Positions 1 to 10,320 of a DNA stretch of 64,000 bases are shown one piece after another; position 1 is the first letter of the stretch; every line of letters starts with the position of its first letter. This stretch comes from Novosphingobium jiangmenense. Lineage in GTDB: Bacteria; Pseudomonadota; Alphaproteobacteria; Sphingomonadales; Sphingomonadaceae. The stretch lies in the NCBI RefSeq assembly GCF_015694345.1, contig NZ_JADQDC010000005.1, positions 196,501 to 260,500 on the forward strand. The letters are read 5' to 3'. The translations under genes and the position numbers were made by a program. Under the pieces are notes generated by a model that had not been told where the DNA came from, did not search any database, and saw nothing but the letters and a program-made list of their open reading frames with translations.

Positions 1-1046
1 TAGGAACCGCGGATCGTGCCCGACGAATCCAGCGCGGTCACGACGTTCCATGCGCCGGTCACCTTCCGCCCCTCAACCGCCAGATCTGTTGACCCGGTCA
101 GCAGCAGTCCGCCGCTTCCAGTCACGCGTCCCAGCCGCTCGCGCGCCAGCACCGGGTCTCCGGCATAGGTCGTCTCGTCGTACCAGAACTGCGCATAGCC
201 CTCGCGCAGGAAGTCGGGCACCCCGCTTTCGGGCCAGAGCAGCAGCCGCTTCTCGCCCGGCTTGCGGGCCAGCGACAGCTGCGCCGTCTTCTGGAACTGG
301 TTCTCGAAATTGGCGGGATCGTTGAGCAGGTCCTGCCGCACGTCGGGCTGGACCAGCGTGAACGGCAAAGTGCCTTCCAGCCGTTCGCCATGCAGCGGCA
401 GGATCATCAGCAGGGCCGGTCCCAGAGCATATGCGCCCGATGCCCATTTCTGCCCGCACCGCCAGGCACGCAGCGCGAACAGCCACCACCCGGCCAGCAC
501 CACGACCAGGCCCGAAAGCGCATAAGTCCCGGTCCACTGCGCTGCCAGCGCCAGCCCCGGCCGGTCAAACCCGCCCAGCGTGACCATCCCCAGCGGGTTC
601 CAGGCAAACCCGGTGAACACCCACGAGCGCAGCCACTCGGCCACGATCCACGCCGCCGCAAAGGCGGGCAGCAGCATCGCCCGGCGGGTATTGGCCAACC
701 ACCAGCCACCCCAGGTCGCCAGTGCCGGAAATACCGCGAGATAGAGCGCGAGAAGGAATACCGCGATCCAGCCGAGCCATGTCGGCATTTCCGCCTGATA
801 GGTGAATGCCGTGGCGATCCAGCCGTTGCCGACGGTGAAATGCCCTACCCCGAACAGCCATCCGGCAAGCAGCGCCTGCCGCCAGGCCTTCACCACATGC
901 AGGCGGTGGATCAGGTACGCGAAGGCCGCAAGCGTCAGCGGCCACAGGCCCAAAGGCTGAAAGCCGCAGGCGGCAAGGCCACCGGCGGCAATCGTCAGCA
1001 AGCTGTCACGGGACGGAAGGCGGGAAGAATGGCGGGGGGCTGTCAT
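1..1046 (-). CDS. lnt: Apolipoprotein N-acyltransferase, C-terminus beyond window edge
   Basis: Third enzyme of lipoprotein maturation: transfers an acyl chain from phospholipid to the N-terminal cysteine of apolipoproteins in the inner membrane. The frame starts at an ATG at 1046 and stays open to base 1, giving 348 residues. The N-terminal half is a series of hydrophobic segments containing GFQPLGLWPL and a GVGHF-x-GNGWIATAF stretch typical of Lnt. The nitrilase domain then begins, with the LLLWPESGVPDF motif that holds the catalytic glutamate. The catalytic lysine and cysteine lie further on, outside the window. It precedes no other gene here; the DUF4167 gene upstream ends at 1109 on the same strand. 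Confidence 0.93.
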   Translation of the reverse strand, partial: MTAPRHSSRLPSRDSLLTIAAGGLAACGFQPLGLWPLTLAAFAYLIHRLHVVKAWRQALLAGWLFGVGHFTVGNGWIATAFTYQAEMPTWLGWIAVFLLALYLAVFPALATWGGWWLANTRRAMLLPAFAAAWIVAEWLRSWVFTGFAWNPLGMVTLGGFDRPGLALAAQWTGTYALSGLVVVLAGWWLFALRAWRCGQKWASGAYALGPALLMILPLHGERLEGTLPFTLVQPDVRQDLLNDPANFENQFQKTAQLSLARKPGEKRLLLWPESGVPDFLREGYAQFWYDETTYAGDPVLARERLGRVTGSGGLLLTGSTDLAVEGRKVTGAWNVVTALDSSGTIRGS

Positions 1047-1108
1047 GCCTCCCTGCTATGGGGTGCGCCGGGAGAGACCGCAAGCAGCCTCCCCCAGAGC
1101 GCCGGAAT

Positions 1109-2056
1109 TCAGCCTTCTGCGGCCTCGGTCGCTTCGGCAACCGGAGTCTTGCGCGGACGTCCGCGTTTCTTGGGCGCCGGCGCTGCAGCTTCCTCGGCCA
1201 CCGGCTCGACGGCAGGGCCGGGCTCGGCATCAGCCTTGGCGCTGATCGAGGGTGGCAGGAACGACGCATCGAGCGTGGCGGGCGCCTCGTCGGCCTCCAC
1301 CTTGGCTCCACGCGGGCGACGCTCGGTGCGCGGACGCAGTCCACGCGAAGCGCGGGTCACGAACGGATTGTCGTTGGCATCGGCAATCGGCTCGCCCTCG
1401 ATGGCCGGAACGCCTTCGCCGGGCAGAGCCTCGGCAACCGGAGCCTCGGCTTCTGCATCGCGATTGCGGTTGCGATCAAAGCGGCGGTTGCCATCACGAC
1501 GGCCTTCACCGCGCTCGGCCCGATCCTCGCGCTGGCGCTCCTCACGGGGACGATCCTCGCGGGGCCGCTCGTCACGCTGGCGGTCTTCGCGATCACGGCG
1601 ACCTTCATAGCGGTCACCACGCTCCTGACGCTCGCCGCGCTCCTGGCGCTCACCACGATCTTGGCGATCTTCGCGGTCCTCACGCTCACGCCGCGTCGAG
1701 ACCGGGCGGTCGAACGCCGGGAAATCACCCTCGACGCTGAAATCGTCGGTGCCTTCTTCCGAATCCTGATCCTGCCAGCGCTCGCCGCCGTTCTGGCGGG
1801 CGCGCTGCTCTTCCTGGCGGAGACGGGTATCGGCGATCACGCGGAAATAGTGGTCGGCGAACTGGAGGTAGTATTCGGCCTGCACGCGGTCACCATTCAG
1901 GTGGGCGTCCTGCGCGAGCTTGCGATACTTCTCCAGCATCTGGGGGGCATTGCCCCGCGCACGGCTGTCGATCCGGTTGAGCTGCTGACCACCGTTCTGG
2001 GGACGACCGTTGTTGCCCCGACCGCGACGGCGGTTGTTACCACGATTGTTATTCAA
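1109..2056 (-). CDS. DUF4167 domain protein with arginine-rich tail and AT-hook-like C-terminus
   Basis: Residues 1-100 form the DUF4167 domain: an Asn/Arg/Gly-rich start followed by RIDSRARGNAPQMLEKY and a predicted helical YYLQFADHYFRVI segment. The middle is low-complexity, dominated by Arg, Glu and Asp, and the end carries KKRGRPRK, an AT-hook-like motif. Function of the family is unknown; the composition suggests nucleic acid binding (inference). The frame is open well upstream to 2347, but that extension looks non-coding. The TTG at 2056 is chosen because AAGGA lies 10 bases before it; a GTG at 2065 is the alternative. Downstream of prmC-prfA-hisS on the same strand, an arrangement that recurs in alphaproteobacteria. 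Confidence 0.85.
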   Translation of the reverse strand: MNNNRGNNRRRGRGNNGRPQNGGQQLNRIDSRARGNAPQMLEKYRKLAQDAHLNGDRVQAEYYLQFADHYFRVIADTRLRQEEQRARQNGGERWQDQDSEEGTDDFSVEGDFPAFDRPVSTRREREDREDRQDRGERQERGERQERGDRYEGRRDREDRQRDERPREDRPREERQREDRAERGEGRRDGNRRFDRNRNRDAEAEAPVAEALPGEGVPAIEGEPIADANDNPFVTRASRGLRPRTERRPRGAKVEADEAPATLDASFLPPSISAKADAEPGPAVEPVAEEAAAPAPKKRGRPRKTPVAEATEAAEG

Positions 2057-2261
2057 CTCAGGCACTTCCTTAAATGGGGCGGCCTCTCGTAAAGCTTGAG
2101 CAACCCGTAATGCCGCGCAACCCTCCGCCACCGGCTCGCGTCGTGCGAATCGGGGTTCCCAGCATCTGCGCTCGTCCCGGCCCATCTGGCCGATATTCCC
2201 TGCAAATGGTGGATTTGGCCGGGACGGGAAGCCTTCGTCCGTCCCCTGCCTGAAAACACAA

Positions 2262-3128
2262 TTAGTGAGCCGCAGGTCCCTTGCCAAGAGGAATATTGGG
2301 AATCTGCGCCATTTCGACCGCCCTTTTTCGCCCGGCAAGGTCGACATGAACCCGCGTCGTCATACCTGCAGCGCGCGCGATGTCCGAAACGGCATCCGCC
2401 TGCGTCCAGCCGATTTCGACGATTGCCACGCCCCGCTCGCTCAGCAAGCCGGGCAATTGCGGCACGAGAATGCGGTAGTCATCAAGGCCTTCCGGCCCCG
2501 AAAACAGCGCAGAAGCAGGCTCATGCTCGCGCACCGAGGCATCGAGTTCCGCGTCTGCCTCGACATAGGGCGGATTGGACAGCACCAGATCGAACGTGCC
2601 CAATCCCTGCGCCCAACCGGCCCGGGTCCAGTCACCTTCCAGAACCCGTGCGGTCGGCGCATGACGCAGTGCATTCGCCCTCGCGACTGCCAAGGCCTCG
2701 GACGATCGCTCGATAGCAACGCCCTCGGCTTCCGGCCAGAGCGACAAGGCCGCCAGCAGCAGCGCTCCGGAACCCGTCCCCAGATCGAGAACGCGTGCCG
2801 GTGCCGCCTTGCCCGCAAAAGCCTCGCGCGCCGCCTCGACCAGCGCCTCGGTATCCCCGCGCGGGATCAGCACGGCAGGGCTTACGGCGAGTTCGAGTCC
2901 GTAAAACTCGGCACTGCCGGTGATGTAGGCGACCGGTTCATGGCCCATCCGCCGCTCGACCAGTGCAGCGAAGCCATCGGGCACTGGCGCGGCCATAAGC
3001 CGCAGCAGCAAGTCCGTGCGCGAACAGCCAAGCGCGTGCGCCATCAGCACTTCGGCATCGAGCCGCGCCGTGTCAGACGTGGCCGACAGCCGATCGGCCG
3101 CAGCGCGAAGGGCCTCGCCGACTTTCAC
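2262..3128 (-). CDS. prmC: Peptide chain release factor N5-glutamine methyltransferase
   Basis: Methylates the glutamine of the GGQ motif in release factors, using S-adenosylmethionine. The N-terminal helical domain is followed by the SAM-binding motif VLDLGTGSGALLLAAL and the diagnostic NPPY active-site motif in LSNPPYVEAD. Length of 288 residues is normal. It lies 9 bases after the stop of prfA, whose product is its substrate, so the two are probably co-transcribed. Confidence 0.96.
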   Translation of the reverse strand: MKVGEALRAAADRLSATSDTARLDAEVLMAHALGCSRTDLLLRLMAAPVPDGFAALVERRMGHEPVAYITGSAEFYGLELAVSPAVLIPRGDTEALVEAAREAFAGKAAPARVLDLGTGSGALLLAALSLWPEAEGVAIERSSEALAVARANALRHAPTARVLEGDWTRAGWAQGLGTFDLVLSNPPYVEADAELDASVREHEPASALFSGPEGLDDYRILVPQLPGLLSERGVAIVEIGWTQADAVSDIARAAGMTTRVHVDLAGRKRAVEMAQIPNIPLGKGPAAH

Positions 3129-3137
3129 TGGCAGAGG

Positions 3138-4202
3138 TCACGCATCCATCGCCGCCAGCCGCTTGGCCTGATCCTCGGCAATCAGCGCGTCGATCAGTTC
3201 GGCAAGGCCCGGCCCTTCAAGAATCTCGGGCAGGCGGTGCAGGGTCAGGTTGATACGATGGTCGGTCACGCGGCCTTGGGGGAAGTTGTAGGTACGGATG
3301 CGTTCGGAGCGGTCGCCCGACCCGACCATCGCCTTGCGCGCTTCGGCCTCCTCGCCCTGCGCGGCATCGCGCTGCGCTTCGAACAGGCGGGCGCGCAGGA
3401 CCTGCATCGCCTTGTCCTTGTTCTTGTGCTGGCTGCGCCCGTCCTGACAGGTGACGACGGTGCCCGTCGGCAAGTGGGTAATGCGCACGGCGGAATCGGT
3501 CGTGTTCACGTGCTGCCCGCCCGCGCCGCTGGCCCGGTAGACGTCGATCTTGAGGTCCTTGTCCTCGATCCTCACGTCCACTTCGTCCGGCTCGGGCAGG
3601 ACGGCAACAGTGGCCGCAGAGGTATGAATTCGCCCCCCGCTCTCGGTCACCGGCACGCGCTGCACGCGGTGAACGCCGCTTTCGAACTTGAGCTTCGCGA
3701 AGACGCCGCTGCCGGTGACGTTGGCGACGACTTCCTTGTAGCCGCCCAGATCGTTGGCGTTGACCGAGACCACTTCCACGCGCCAGCCCTGCTCGGCGGC
3801 ATAGCGTTCGTACATGCGGAACAGGTCCGCCGCGAACAGCGCCGCCTCGTCACCGCCGGTGCCAGCGCGAATTTCCAGCATGGCCGGGCGGCTGTCCGCC
3901 GCATCGCGCGGCAGCATGGCGATGGCGAGCCGATGCTCGGCCTCGGGCAACTCGGCATTGATCCGCCGCAGTTCCTCGTCGGCCAGTTCGCGCATGTCGG
4001 GATCATCAAGCGCGGCAAGGCCGACGAGTTCGGCGCGCATATCCGCAATCTCGCGGGCGACGCGGGCGACCGGTTCCAGCTCGGCATAGTCACGGCTGGC
4101 CGCAATGAACTCCGCGCCTTCCAGCGTGCCCGATGCCAACCGCGCTTCGAGTTCAGCGAAGCGGTTTGCGATCTGGGCGAGGCGGGCTTCGGAAACGCTC
4201 AC
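3138..4202 (-). CDS. prfA: Peptide chain release factor 1
   Basis: Recognises UAA and UAG stop codons in the ribosomal A site and triggers peptide release. The PVT tripeptide in [15 protein letters not shown] marks RF1 rather than RF2, and the catalytic GGQ sits in [14 protein letters not shown]. Length 354 residues matches the family. It starts with GTG at 4202, directly abutting the hisS stop codon (TGA-GTG), which suggests translational coupling in a hisS-prfA-prmC unit. Confidence 0.97.
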   Translation of the reverse strand: MSVSEARLAQIANRFAELEARLASGTLEGAEFIAASRDYAELEPVARVAREIADMRAELVGLAALDDPDMRELADEELRRINAELPEAEHRLAIAMLPRDAADSRPAMLEIRAGTGGDEAALFAADLFRMYERYAAEQGWRVEVVSVNANDLGGYKEVVANVTGSGVFAKLKFESGVHRVQRVPVTESGGRIHTSAATVAVLPEPDEVDVRIEDKDLKIDVYRASGAGGQHVNTTDSAVRITHLPTGTVVTCQDGRSQHKNKDKAMQVLRARLFEAQRDAAQGEEAEARKAMVGSGDRSERIRTYNFPQGRVTDHRINLTLHRLPEILEGPGLAELIDALIAEDQAKRLAAMDA

Positions 4203-5561
4203 TCAACGACGCTCGCGCAAAATGCCGTCCAGCCAGTACCCTTCAAGTGCACGATCCATGCGGACGATTTCGAAGTTTTCTTCCAACACCTTGAAGATGA
4301 GGTCTCGATATTCGATTGGAGCTGCTTGAAAAGAGTCAGGCTGATTAACAACGACGTGGTGCCCCAGCCGTTCTGGGATTCCTTCCTCTGCAGATCGCCT
4401 GATAACTAATCGCGCCCGTGAGCCGTTCTTTTTTGCGATCTCAAAGCGACGCTTGGCGTTACCACGGAACGCAATATCGGTGTTGATCCCAGCACGACGC
4501 AGCAGCGCTGCGATCTTATTGGCAAGAACCTCGTCTTCGGCACGATCAGGTATGACCGTGAGCAAAGGGTGATCTGCACCAAATGCTTCCGAGTCGCTCA
4601 CCAGCATCGCCAGCCGCTCGATCCCCGCCGCCCAGCCGACCGCCGGGGTCGCCGCACCACCGAGAGCTTCCATCAGCCCATCGTAGCGCCCGCCGCCGAG
4701 CACGGTCCCCTGCGCACCCAGCCGATCAGTGACGAATTCGAAGGCAGTGTGGCGGTAGTAGTCGAGGCCACGCACAAGCGATTCTGAACGTTCGTACTTG
4801 ACCCCTGCGGCTTCCAAACCGCTCTTCACTTTGGTGAAAAAGTCCTGCGCCTCCTCGCTCAGGAAATCGTCGATCTTCGGCGCCTCGGCCGTGAACACCT
4901 TGTCGCGCGGGTCCTTGCTGTCGAGGATGCGCAAGGGGTTGCGTTCGAGGCGGTCCTGCGAATCCTCGGACAGATCGCCCTTCACCGCGCGGAAGTAATC
5001 GACGAGCGCGGCGCGCCATGCTTCGCGGCTTTCGGCATCGCCCAGCGTATTGAGCTGCAACGTCACCCCCTCGGCGATGCCCAGTTCCTTGAGCAATTGA
5101 TCAGCCATTACAAGCAGTTCCACATCCGCCTGCGGCTCGCCCGCGCCGATGATCTCGGCGTCGATCTGGTGGAACTGGCGGTAGCGGCCCTTCTGCGGCC
5201 GTTCATAGCGGAACAGCGGGCCGTGCGTCGCAACCTTCAGCGGCGCGTACTGCTGCCAGCCGTCGGTAATGAAGGCCCGCGCGATGCCGGCGGTGAATTC
5301 GGGCCGCAGCGTCAGCGATTCCCCGCCGCGATCCTCGAACGAGTACATTTCCTTCGAGACCACGTCGGTCGTCTCGCCCAGCGAGCGGCTGAAAACCGCC
5401 GTCTTTTCAAACACCGGCATTTCGACGCGGCGGAAGCGGTAGAGCTTGCGCACGCGCTCGAAGGTCTCGACGACGAAGGCAAAGGCCTCGGCATCGGGGC
5501 CGAAGATGTCCTGGGTGCCACGGATAGCGCTCGGCGTCTTTGGGGGTGTCTGCGTGCTCAT
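4203..5561 (-). CDS. hisS: Histidine-tRNA ligase
   Basis: Charges tRNA-His with histidine. Class II synthetase signatures are visible: motif 2 region [13 protein letters not shown], the histidine-specific [15 protein letters not shown], and motif 3 region GGGRYDGL. The C-terminal anticodon-binding domain follows, ending [11 protein letters not shown]. The ATG at 5561 ([18 protein letters not shown]) is chosen because conserved sequence begins right after it, although the frame is open about 180 bases further upstream. At 452 residues it is slightly longer than the E. coli enzyme. First gene of the hisS-prfA-prmC group. Confidence 0.96.
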   Translation of the reverse strand: MSTQTPPKTPSAIRGTQDIFGPDAEAFAFVVETFERVRKLYRFRRVEMPVFEKTAVFSRSLGETTDVVSKEMYSFEDRGGESLTLRPEFTAGIARAFITDGWQQYAPLKVATHGPLFRYERPQKGRYRQFHQIDAEIIGAGEPQADVELLVMADQLLKELGIAEGVTLQLNTLGDAESREAWRAALVDYFRAVKGDLSEDSQDRLERNPLRILDSKDPRDKVFTAEAPKIDDFLSEEAQDFFTKVKSGLEAAGVKYERSESLVRGLDYYRHTAFEFVTDRLGAQGTVLGGGRYDGLMEALGGAATPAVGWAAGIERLAMLVSDSEAFGADHPLLTVIPDRAEDEVLANKIAALLRRAGINTDIAFRGNAKRRFEIAKKNGSRARLVIRRSAEEGIPERLGHHVVVNQPDSFQAAPIEYRDLIFKVLEENFEIVRMDRALEGYWLDGILRERR

Positions 5562-5662
5562 GGGCGCGCGATTAGCCCGAAAGTGCGAAAACGGAAAGCA
5601 CTCACAAAAAGGCGAACGAGACTGGTTGCGGATGCGACTTCTTCGGGCCATGAACATGCGCC

Positions 5663-7621
5663 ATGAAGACAAAGCTCGCGGTCGCCCCGCTCCTCCTCGC
5701 CCTTTCCGTGTCAACTCAGGCGTTTGCGGCCAACTCTGCACCGATGGCCGTGCCCATCCAGCAGACCGTTCCGGACGCGCAGGACGTCGCCTATCCCGGC
5801 ACGATGACGCTCGATATCGACGCGACCGACGTGGCGCGCGGCGACTACAAGGTGACGCAGACTATCCCGGTCGCCTCGGGCGCGAAGGAACTGATCCTGC
5901 TCTATCCGCAGTGGCTGCCCGGCAACCACGGCCCGCGCGGTCCCTTGGCCGAGCTGGTCGGCGTGCAGTTCTTCGTCGATGGCAAGCCGGTGGAGTGGAA
6001 GCGTGACCGGGTCGAGGTCTATGCCTTCCATGTCATGCTGCCCGCTGGCGCGAAGGAAGTCGTCGCCAAGCTGATCCACACCTCGCCGCTGCAGAGCTCC
6101 GAGGGCCGCATCACGATGACGCCCGAGATGCTCAACCTGCAGTGGGAGAAGATGAGCCTCTATCCCGCAGGCCACTACGTCCGCCGCATCCGCGTGAAGC
6201 CCACCGTCACCCTGCCGCAAGGCTGGACGCCCGCCACGGCGCTCGACGGCATGAGCATGAGCGGCAACCGCGTGACCTGGGCCGAAACCGACTACGAAAC
6301 GCTGGTCGATTCGCCGATCTTCGCCGGCAAGTACTTCAGGAAGTGGGACTTGGGGCAGAACGTCACGCTCAACGTCGTGGCGGACAAGGCCGAGCAGCTC
6401 GAAGCCAAGCCCGAGCACATCGCCGCCCACAGCGCGCTGGTGCAGGAAGCGCGGCTGGCATTCGGGGCCAACCACTTCGATCACTACGAATTCCTCCTGG
6501 CCCTGTCCGACAAGATCGGCGGCATCGGCCTTGAGCATCACCGCTCGAGCGAGAACCAGCTCGAGCCCGAGGCCTTCACCGAGTGGGCCAAGCAGGAGTG
6601 GGATCGCAACCTCCTGCCACACGAATACTCGCACTCGTGGTCGGGCAAGTTCCGCCGCCCGGCGCGCCTGTGGACGCCCGACTATCGCCAGCCGATGCAG
6701 GGCGACCTGCTGTGGACCTATGAGGGTCAGGACCAGTTCTGGGGCGCGGTGCTGGCCGCGCGTTCGGGCATGCAGGGCAAGGACATGGTACTGGGCATGC
6801 TGGCGGCATGGGCCGGTGGCTTTACCCAGCAGCCGGGGCGCGAGTGGCGCTCGGTCGAGGATACGGGCTTCGATCCGGTCTTCGCCTCGCGCAAGCCCAA
6901 GCCCTATTCCTCGCTCGCCCGCAACGAGGACTACTACACCGAAGGCGCGCTGGTCTGGCTCGAAATCGACCAGATCCTGCGCGAAGGCACCGGCGGCAAG
7001 AAGTCGATCGACGACTTCGCCAAGGCGTTTTTCGGCATGAATCCGGGCGACTACGGCCAGATCCCGTTCGAGGTGGACGAGATCGTGACCAAGCTCAACG
7101 CGCTCTACCCCTATGACTGGGCCAAGCTGATCGACACCCGCATCAACCAGCCGGGCCAGCCCGCGCCGCTGAACGGGATCGAGAAGGGCGGCTACAAGCT
7201 GGTCTGGAAGGAAGAGCCCAACCCCTACATGAAGGCGGCGTTCGACTTCGGAAAGAGCCTGAGCCTTGCCAACTCGATCGGCATCTCGCTCGACAAGGAC
7301 GGCAAGGTCACCGGCACGCGCTGGGACAGCCCGGCCTTCAACGCCGGAATCGTGACCGGAACGCAGATCATGGCAATCAATGGCACGGCCTACAGCGCCG
7401 ATGACATGAAGAAGGCGATCACTGCGGCAAAGGGTGACAAGGGCGCCCTGCTTGAGCTGCTCGTCAAGCGCGGCAGCCGGTTCGAGACCATCAAGCTCGA
7501 TTACAAGGATGGCCTGCGTTATCCGTGGCTCGAACGGGTGGCCCCGGGCAAGGCGCCGACCGGGCTCGACCTGCTGCTGACGCCACAGCGTCCGGGCGCG
7601 GCAGCTGCAAAGAAGAAGTGA
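5663..7621 (+). CDS. Secreted M61 family glycyl aminopeptidase with PDZ domain
   Basis: A 652-residue exported metallopeptidase. A signal peptide is clear at the N-terminus ([22 protein letters not shown]). The zinc-binding HEYSH motif lies at residues 320-324 with W326 after it, as in the M61 (glycyl aminopeptidase) family. The last 130 residues hold a PDZ-like fold with the segment [19 protein letters not shown]. It probably acts in the periplasm on peptides with N-terminal Gly or Ala, by family analogy. It is followed after 4 bases by the DUF1345 gene, so the two may share a transcript. Confidence 0.9.
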   Translation: MKTKLAVAPLLLALSVSTQAFAANSAPMAVPIQQTVPDAQDVAYPGTMTLDIDATDVARGDYKVTQTIPVASGAKELILLYPQWLPGNHGPRGPLAELVGVQFFVDGKPVEWKRDRVEVYAFHVMLPAGAKEVVAKLIHTSPLQSSEGRITMTPEMLNLQWEKMSLYPAGHYVRRIRVKPTVTLPQGWTPATALDGMSMSGNRVTWAETDYETLVDSPIFAGKYFRKWDLGQNVTLNVVADKAEQLEAKPEHIAAHSALVQEARLAFGANHFDHYEFLLALSDKIGGIGLEHHRSSENQLEPEAFTEWAKQEWDRNLLPHEYSHSWSGKFRRPARLWTPDYRQPMQGDLLWTYEGQDQFWGAVLAARSGMQGKDMVLGMLAAWAGGFTQQPGREWRSVEDTGFDPVFASRKPKPYSSLARNEDYYTEGALVWLEIDQILREGTGGKKSIDDFAKAFFGMNPGDYGQIPFEVDEIVTKLNALYPYDWAKLIDTRINQPGQPAPLNGIEKGGYKLVWKEEPNPYMKAAFDFGKSLSLANSIGISLDKDGKVTGTRWDSPAFNAGIVTGTQIMAINGTAYSADDMKKAITAAKGDKGALLELLVKRGSRFETIKLDYKDGLRYPWLERVAPGKAPTGLDLLLTPQRPGAAAAKKK

Positions 7622-7625
7622 TCGC

Positions 7626-8276
7626 ATGAAAGGTGGCGGCGCAACGCTGGGCAACCGGCTGGCGCCGCCGCGCTTCGTGCTGTTCCTGGTCCTGCTGACA
7701 GGAGGCTTCTTCGGCTTCCTGCACCTTTCGCCCGACGCGGGCCTCGCCGATGCGGCAGCGATGGGTTTCGACCTTGCGGCAGCGGCCTTCCTGCTCTCGC
7801 TGCTGCCGCTGCTGCGGGGCGGGACGGTTGCCAACATGCGCCAGCAAGCCGCCGCCAACGATGCCAACCGCGTGCTGGTGCTGGCCATCACCACGATCGT
7901 GACAATGGTCGTGCTTGCCGCGATTTCCGGCGAATTGCCAAAGGCTTCGGCGGGCAGCCACGAGGCGATGGTCAAGCTCGTCGGCACGCTGCTGCTGACC
8001 TGGCTCTTCGCCAACACGGTCTACGCGCTGCATTACGCCCACCTCTACTATTCCAGCCGCGATGGGGCAGATGCCGGAGGGATCGACTTTCCCGGCACGA
8101 AGACGCCGGACTACCTGGACTTCGCCTATTTCAGCTTCACGCTGGGCATGACCTTCCAGACCTCGGACACGCAGATCACCGCTCGCGCGATCCGCCGCAT
8201 CGCCACGCTGCATTCCTTCGCGGCGTTTGTGTTCAACATCGGGGTGATCGCATTCACCATCAATGCGCTGGGGTAG
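7626..8276 (+). CDS. DUF1345 integral membrane protein
   Basis: 216 residues with about five hydrophobic segments and the conserved DUF1345 features: a YALHYAHLYY stretch, DYLDFAYFSFTLGMTFQTSD near the C-terminus, and a final helix ending in NIGVIAFTINALG. Function is unknown in this family; the DFAYFSFT-G-T-Q-SD segment recalls ion-channel pore regions but this is only a resemblance. It starts 4 bases after the M61 peptidase stop. Confidence 0.85.
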   Translation: MKGGGATLGNRLAPPRFVLFLVLLTGGFFGFLHLSPDAGLADAAAMGFDLAAAAFLLSLLPLLRGGTVANMRQQAAANDANRVLVLAITTIVTMVVLAAISGELPKASAGSHEAMVKLVGTLLLTWLFANTVYALHYAHLYYSSRDGADAGGIDFPGTKTPDYLDFAYFSFTLGMTFQTSDTQITARAIRRIATLHSFAAFVFNIGVIAFTINALG

Positions 8277-8363
8277 GCGTTTCGCCATAAGTCTTGTTGC
8301 GGCGCACAAGCGGCTTCGCTAGGGGCGGCGCATTCTCTCCACCCTACAAGAACGGGGCCACAG

Positions 8364-8900
8364 ATGCGCATCGACATGATTCCCACCGGTGACAATCCGC
8401 CGGAAAGCCTCAACGTGATCATCGAAGTTCCCGTCGGCGGCGAACCCGTGAAGTACGAGTTCGACAAGGCCTCGGGCGCCTTGTTCGTCGACCGTATCCT
8501 GCACACGCCGATGCGCTACCCGGCGAACTACGGCTTCGTGCCACACACCCTCTCGCCCGATGGTGACCCGCTTGACGCGCTGGTGATCGCACGCTCGCCC
8601 TTCGTCGCAGGCTCGGTGGTCCGCGCTCGCCCGATCGCTGTCCTCAACCTCGAGGACGAGCATGGCGGCGACGAAAAGCTGGTCTGCGTGCCGGTCGATT
8701 CGACCTTCCCGTACTATTCGGACGTGAAGGAGCGCGACGACCTCCCCGAGATCGTGCTGCAGCAGATCGAGCACTTCTTCACCCACTACAAGGACCTGGA
8801 GAAGGACAAGTGGGTCCGCGTCGGCACCTGGGGCGGTGCAGAAGACGCCAAGCGCATCACGATCGAGGCGATCGAGCGCGCCAAGTCGGCCAAGGGCTGA
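8364..8900 (+). CDS. ppa: Inorganic pyrophosphatase
   Basis: Hydrolyses pyrophosphate to phosphate in the cytoplasm, pulling biosynthetic reactions forward. A family I enzyme of 178 residues with the metal-binding signature DGDPLDALV, preceded by MRYPANYGFVPHT. Further conserved sequence is CVPVDSTF and HYKDLEKDKWVRVGTWGG. It ends 22 bases before the converging mechanosensitive channel gene. Confidence 0.97.
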   Translation: MRIDMIPTGDNPPESLNVIIEVPVGGEPVKYEFDKASGALFVDRILHTPMRYPANYGFVPHTLSPDGDPLDALVIARSPFVAGSVVRARPIAVLNLEDEHGGDEKLVCVPVDSTFPYYSDVKERDDLPEIVLQQIEHFFTHYKDLEKDKWVRVGTWGGAEDAKRITIEAIERAKSAKG

Positions 8901-8912
8901 CCGAAATTCGAT

Positions 8913-8944
8913 TTCCCGCCGCTCACTCCGTGGGGCGGCGGGAA
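8913..8944 (-). terminator. Hairpin at the ppa / mscS convergence
   Basis: Perfect 10-base arms TTCCCGCCGC (8913-8922) and GCGGCGGGAA (8935-8944) with a 12-base loop. It overlaps the last codons of the minus-strand channel gene and is followed on that strand by a short T-containing stretch. The position between converging genes supports a terminator; the weak T-tract keeps confidence moderate. Confidence 0.5.
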
Positions 8945-10263
8945 TCGAGAAGATCCTTTCCTTCCACGTCCGCACCGCGCTCGGCATGGACCATGCGATC
9001 CATGTGATGATCGGGCGCCACGTCCTCGGCATCGACCGTCGCCTGCCCTGCGCTCTTGGGAGCGGACGATTGCGGCGGCTCATGATCGAGATGGATGCGG
9101 TATTCGGGACTTTCCGCCACGAACCCCGCTTCGCGCAAAGCCTTGCGCACCGCTTCCATTGCGCGGGTCCGGCTCTTGCCGAAATCTGCCCGGGTCTGGT
9201 CGATCCAGCCATTGAAGCGCAATACCTGCACCGATCCGGAAATGTCGGCAATCTCCGCCCCCGGCTTCGGCTCGTCCAGAACCCAGTCGAGATTTCGCAG
9301 CGTTTCCAGAGCGACCGCCTGCGCCCGGCACGGATCGGCTTCATGGTCGATCGCATAATCGAACGCGAAGCGGCGCTGCGGGTTCGTGGTGAAGTTGGTG
9401 ATGACCGCCTTGAACACCGTGGCGTTCGGAATGCGCAGATGATTCCCGTCCGGAGTCAGCAGCAGCGTCGCCCGGCTGGTCAGGCGCAGCACGCGGCCTT
9501 CGTGGCTGTCGATCTTCACGTTGTCGTTGGCACGGAACGGCTGGCGCACCGACAGCATCAGCGACGAGAAGTAGTTGTCGATCGAATCGCGCACGGCAAG
9601 TCCGACCGCGAGGCCCAGGACGCCAGCGCCGCCGAGCACGGCCCCCAGCATTGCCGTCGCGCCGACGATATCCAGCGCCAGGACGATCCCGGCGACGACG
9701 AACACAAATCGGATCGCCGTCGCCACCAGTCCGGCAAGGAAGGGATTTGGCGTGACCCGCTCCCACAGCCGTGACTGCCTTGCCAGCGCATAGCCCAGCA
9801 TGCCGACAACCACCGCGACGGCGATGGCCACGCCCAGAAGCGGCAGGGCGCGCAGAAAACCATTGATCCTGCCTGTCACGCCCGACAGCGCCGGGTTCAG
9901 GTTCTTCTCGACATCGAGATTGCGCTCGAGCCGGTTCTGCACGGTGACCACGCCGTTGAGGCGCGTCGCAATCGCTTCTGCCTGCTGGATGGTCTTCTCG
10001 TCCGGCACCTGACCGGTCAGGGTGACCACCCCTGCCGCCACCCTGACGCCAGTGCCTTTCAGCGCCGGGATCTCGTCGAAGATGGCCCGGATCCTCGCGG
10101 CGAGGCGGGCGTCCTCGTCTGGCGCGGGCTGAGCAGCTATCTCGGGCGCATCTGCCGAGGCGCTGGCGCTCGGGCTGGCCGTGGGGAGCTTCGGGAGAGC
10201 TTGCGCCAGCGCCGGAGCGGGCAGCGACAGGCAAAGTGCGACCAGGAACCGGATAAAGCGCAT
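8923..10263 (-). CDS. BON-domain mechanosensitive ion channel, MscS family
   Basis: 446 residues. A signal peptide (MRFIRFLVALCLSLPAPALAQA) leads a periplasmic BON domain around residues 50-115 (GTGVRVAAGVVTLTGQVPD). Several transmembrane helices follow, then the pore helix rich in Ala and Gly (ATAMLGAVLGGAGVLGLAVGLA) and the cytoplasmic MscS beta domain (RQPFRANDNVKI). It likely opens on membrane tension to release solutes during osmotic downshock. BON domains bind phospholipid or surface; the fusion suggests periplasmic sensing (inference). Confidence 0.92.
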   Translation of the reverse strand: MRFIRFLVALCLSLPAPALAQALPKLPTASPSASASADAPEIAAQPAPDEDARLAARIRAIFDEIPALKGTGVRVAAGVVTLTGQVPDEKTIQQAEAIATRLNGVVTVQNRLERNLDVEKNLNPALSGVTGRINGFLRALPLLGVAIAVAVVVGMLGYALARQSRLWERVTPNPFLAGLVATAIRFVFVVAGIVLALDIVGATAMLGAVLGGAGVLGLAVGLAVRDSIDNYFSSLMLSVRQPFRANDNVKIDSHEGRVLRLTSRATLLLTPDGNHLRIPNATVFKAVITNFTTNPQRRFAFDYAIDHEADPCRAQAVALETLRNLDWVLDEPKPGAEIADISGSVQVLRFNGWIDQTRADFGKSRTRAMEAVRKALREAGFVAESPEYRIHLDHEPPQSSAPKSAGQATVDAEDVAPDHHMDRMVHAERGADVEGKDLLDSRRPTE

Positions 10264-10320
10264 GCGCAGACAAGTAGCGCGCGCGCCTGAAAGTTCCCGC
10301 CCGGCCTGCAGGCTGGGCGA

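Noticed and set aside
1058..2092. Long plus-strand open frame over the DUF4167 gene
   Set aside because: It reads as an antisense shadow of a GC-rich, arginine/glutamate-rich gene and has no recognisable domain.
2265..4409. Long plus-strand open frame antisense to prmC and prfA
   Set aside because: Both minus-strand genes carry family motifs; the antisense frame has none and only reflects GC codon bias.
5711..8017. Long minus-strand open frame antisense to the M61 and DUF1345 genes
   Set aside because: The plus-strand genes have a signal peptide, HEYSH motif and membrane helices; the antisense frame has no family match.
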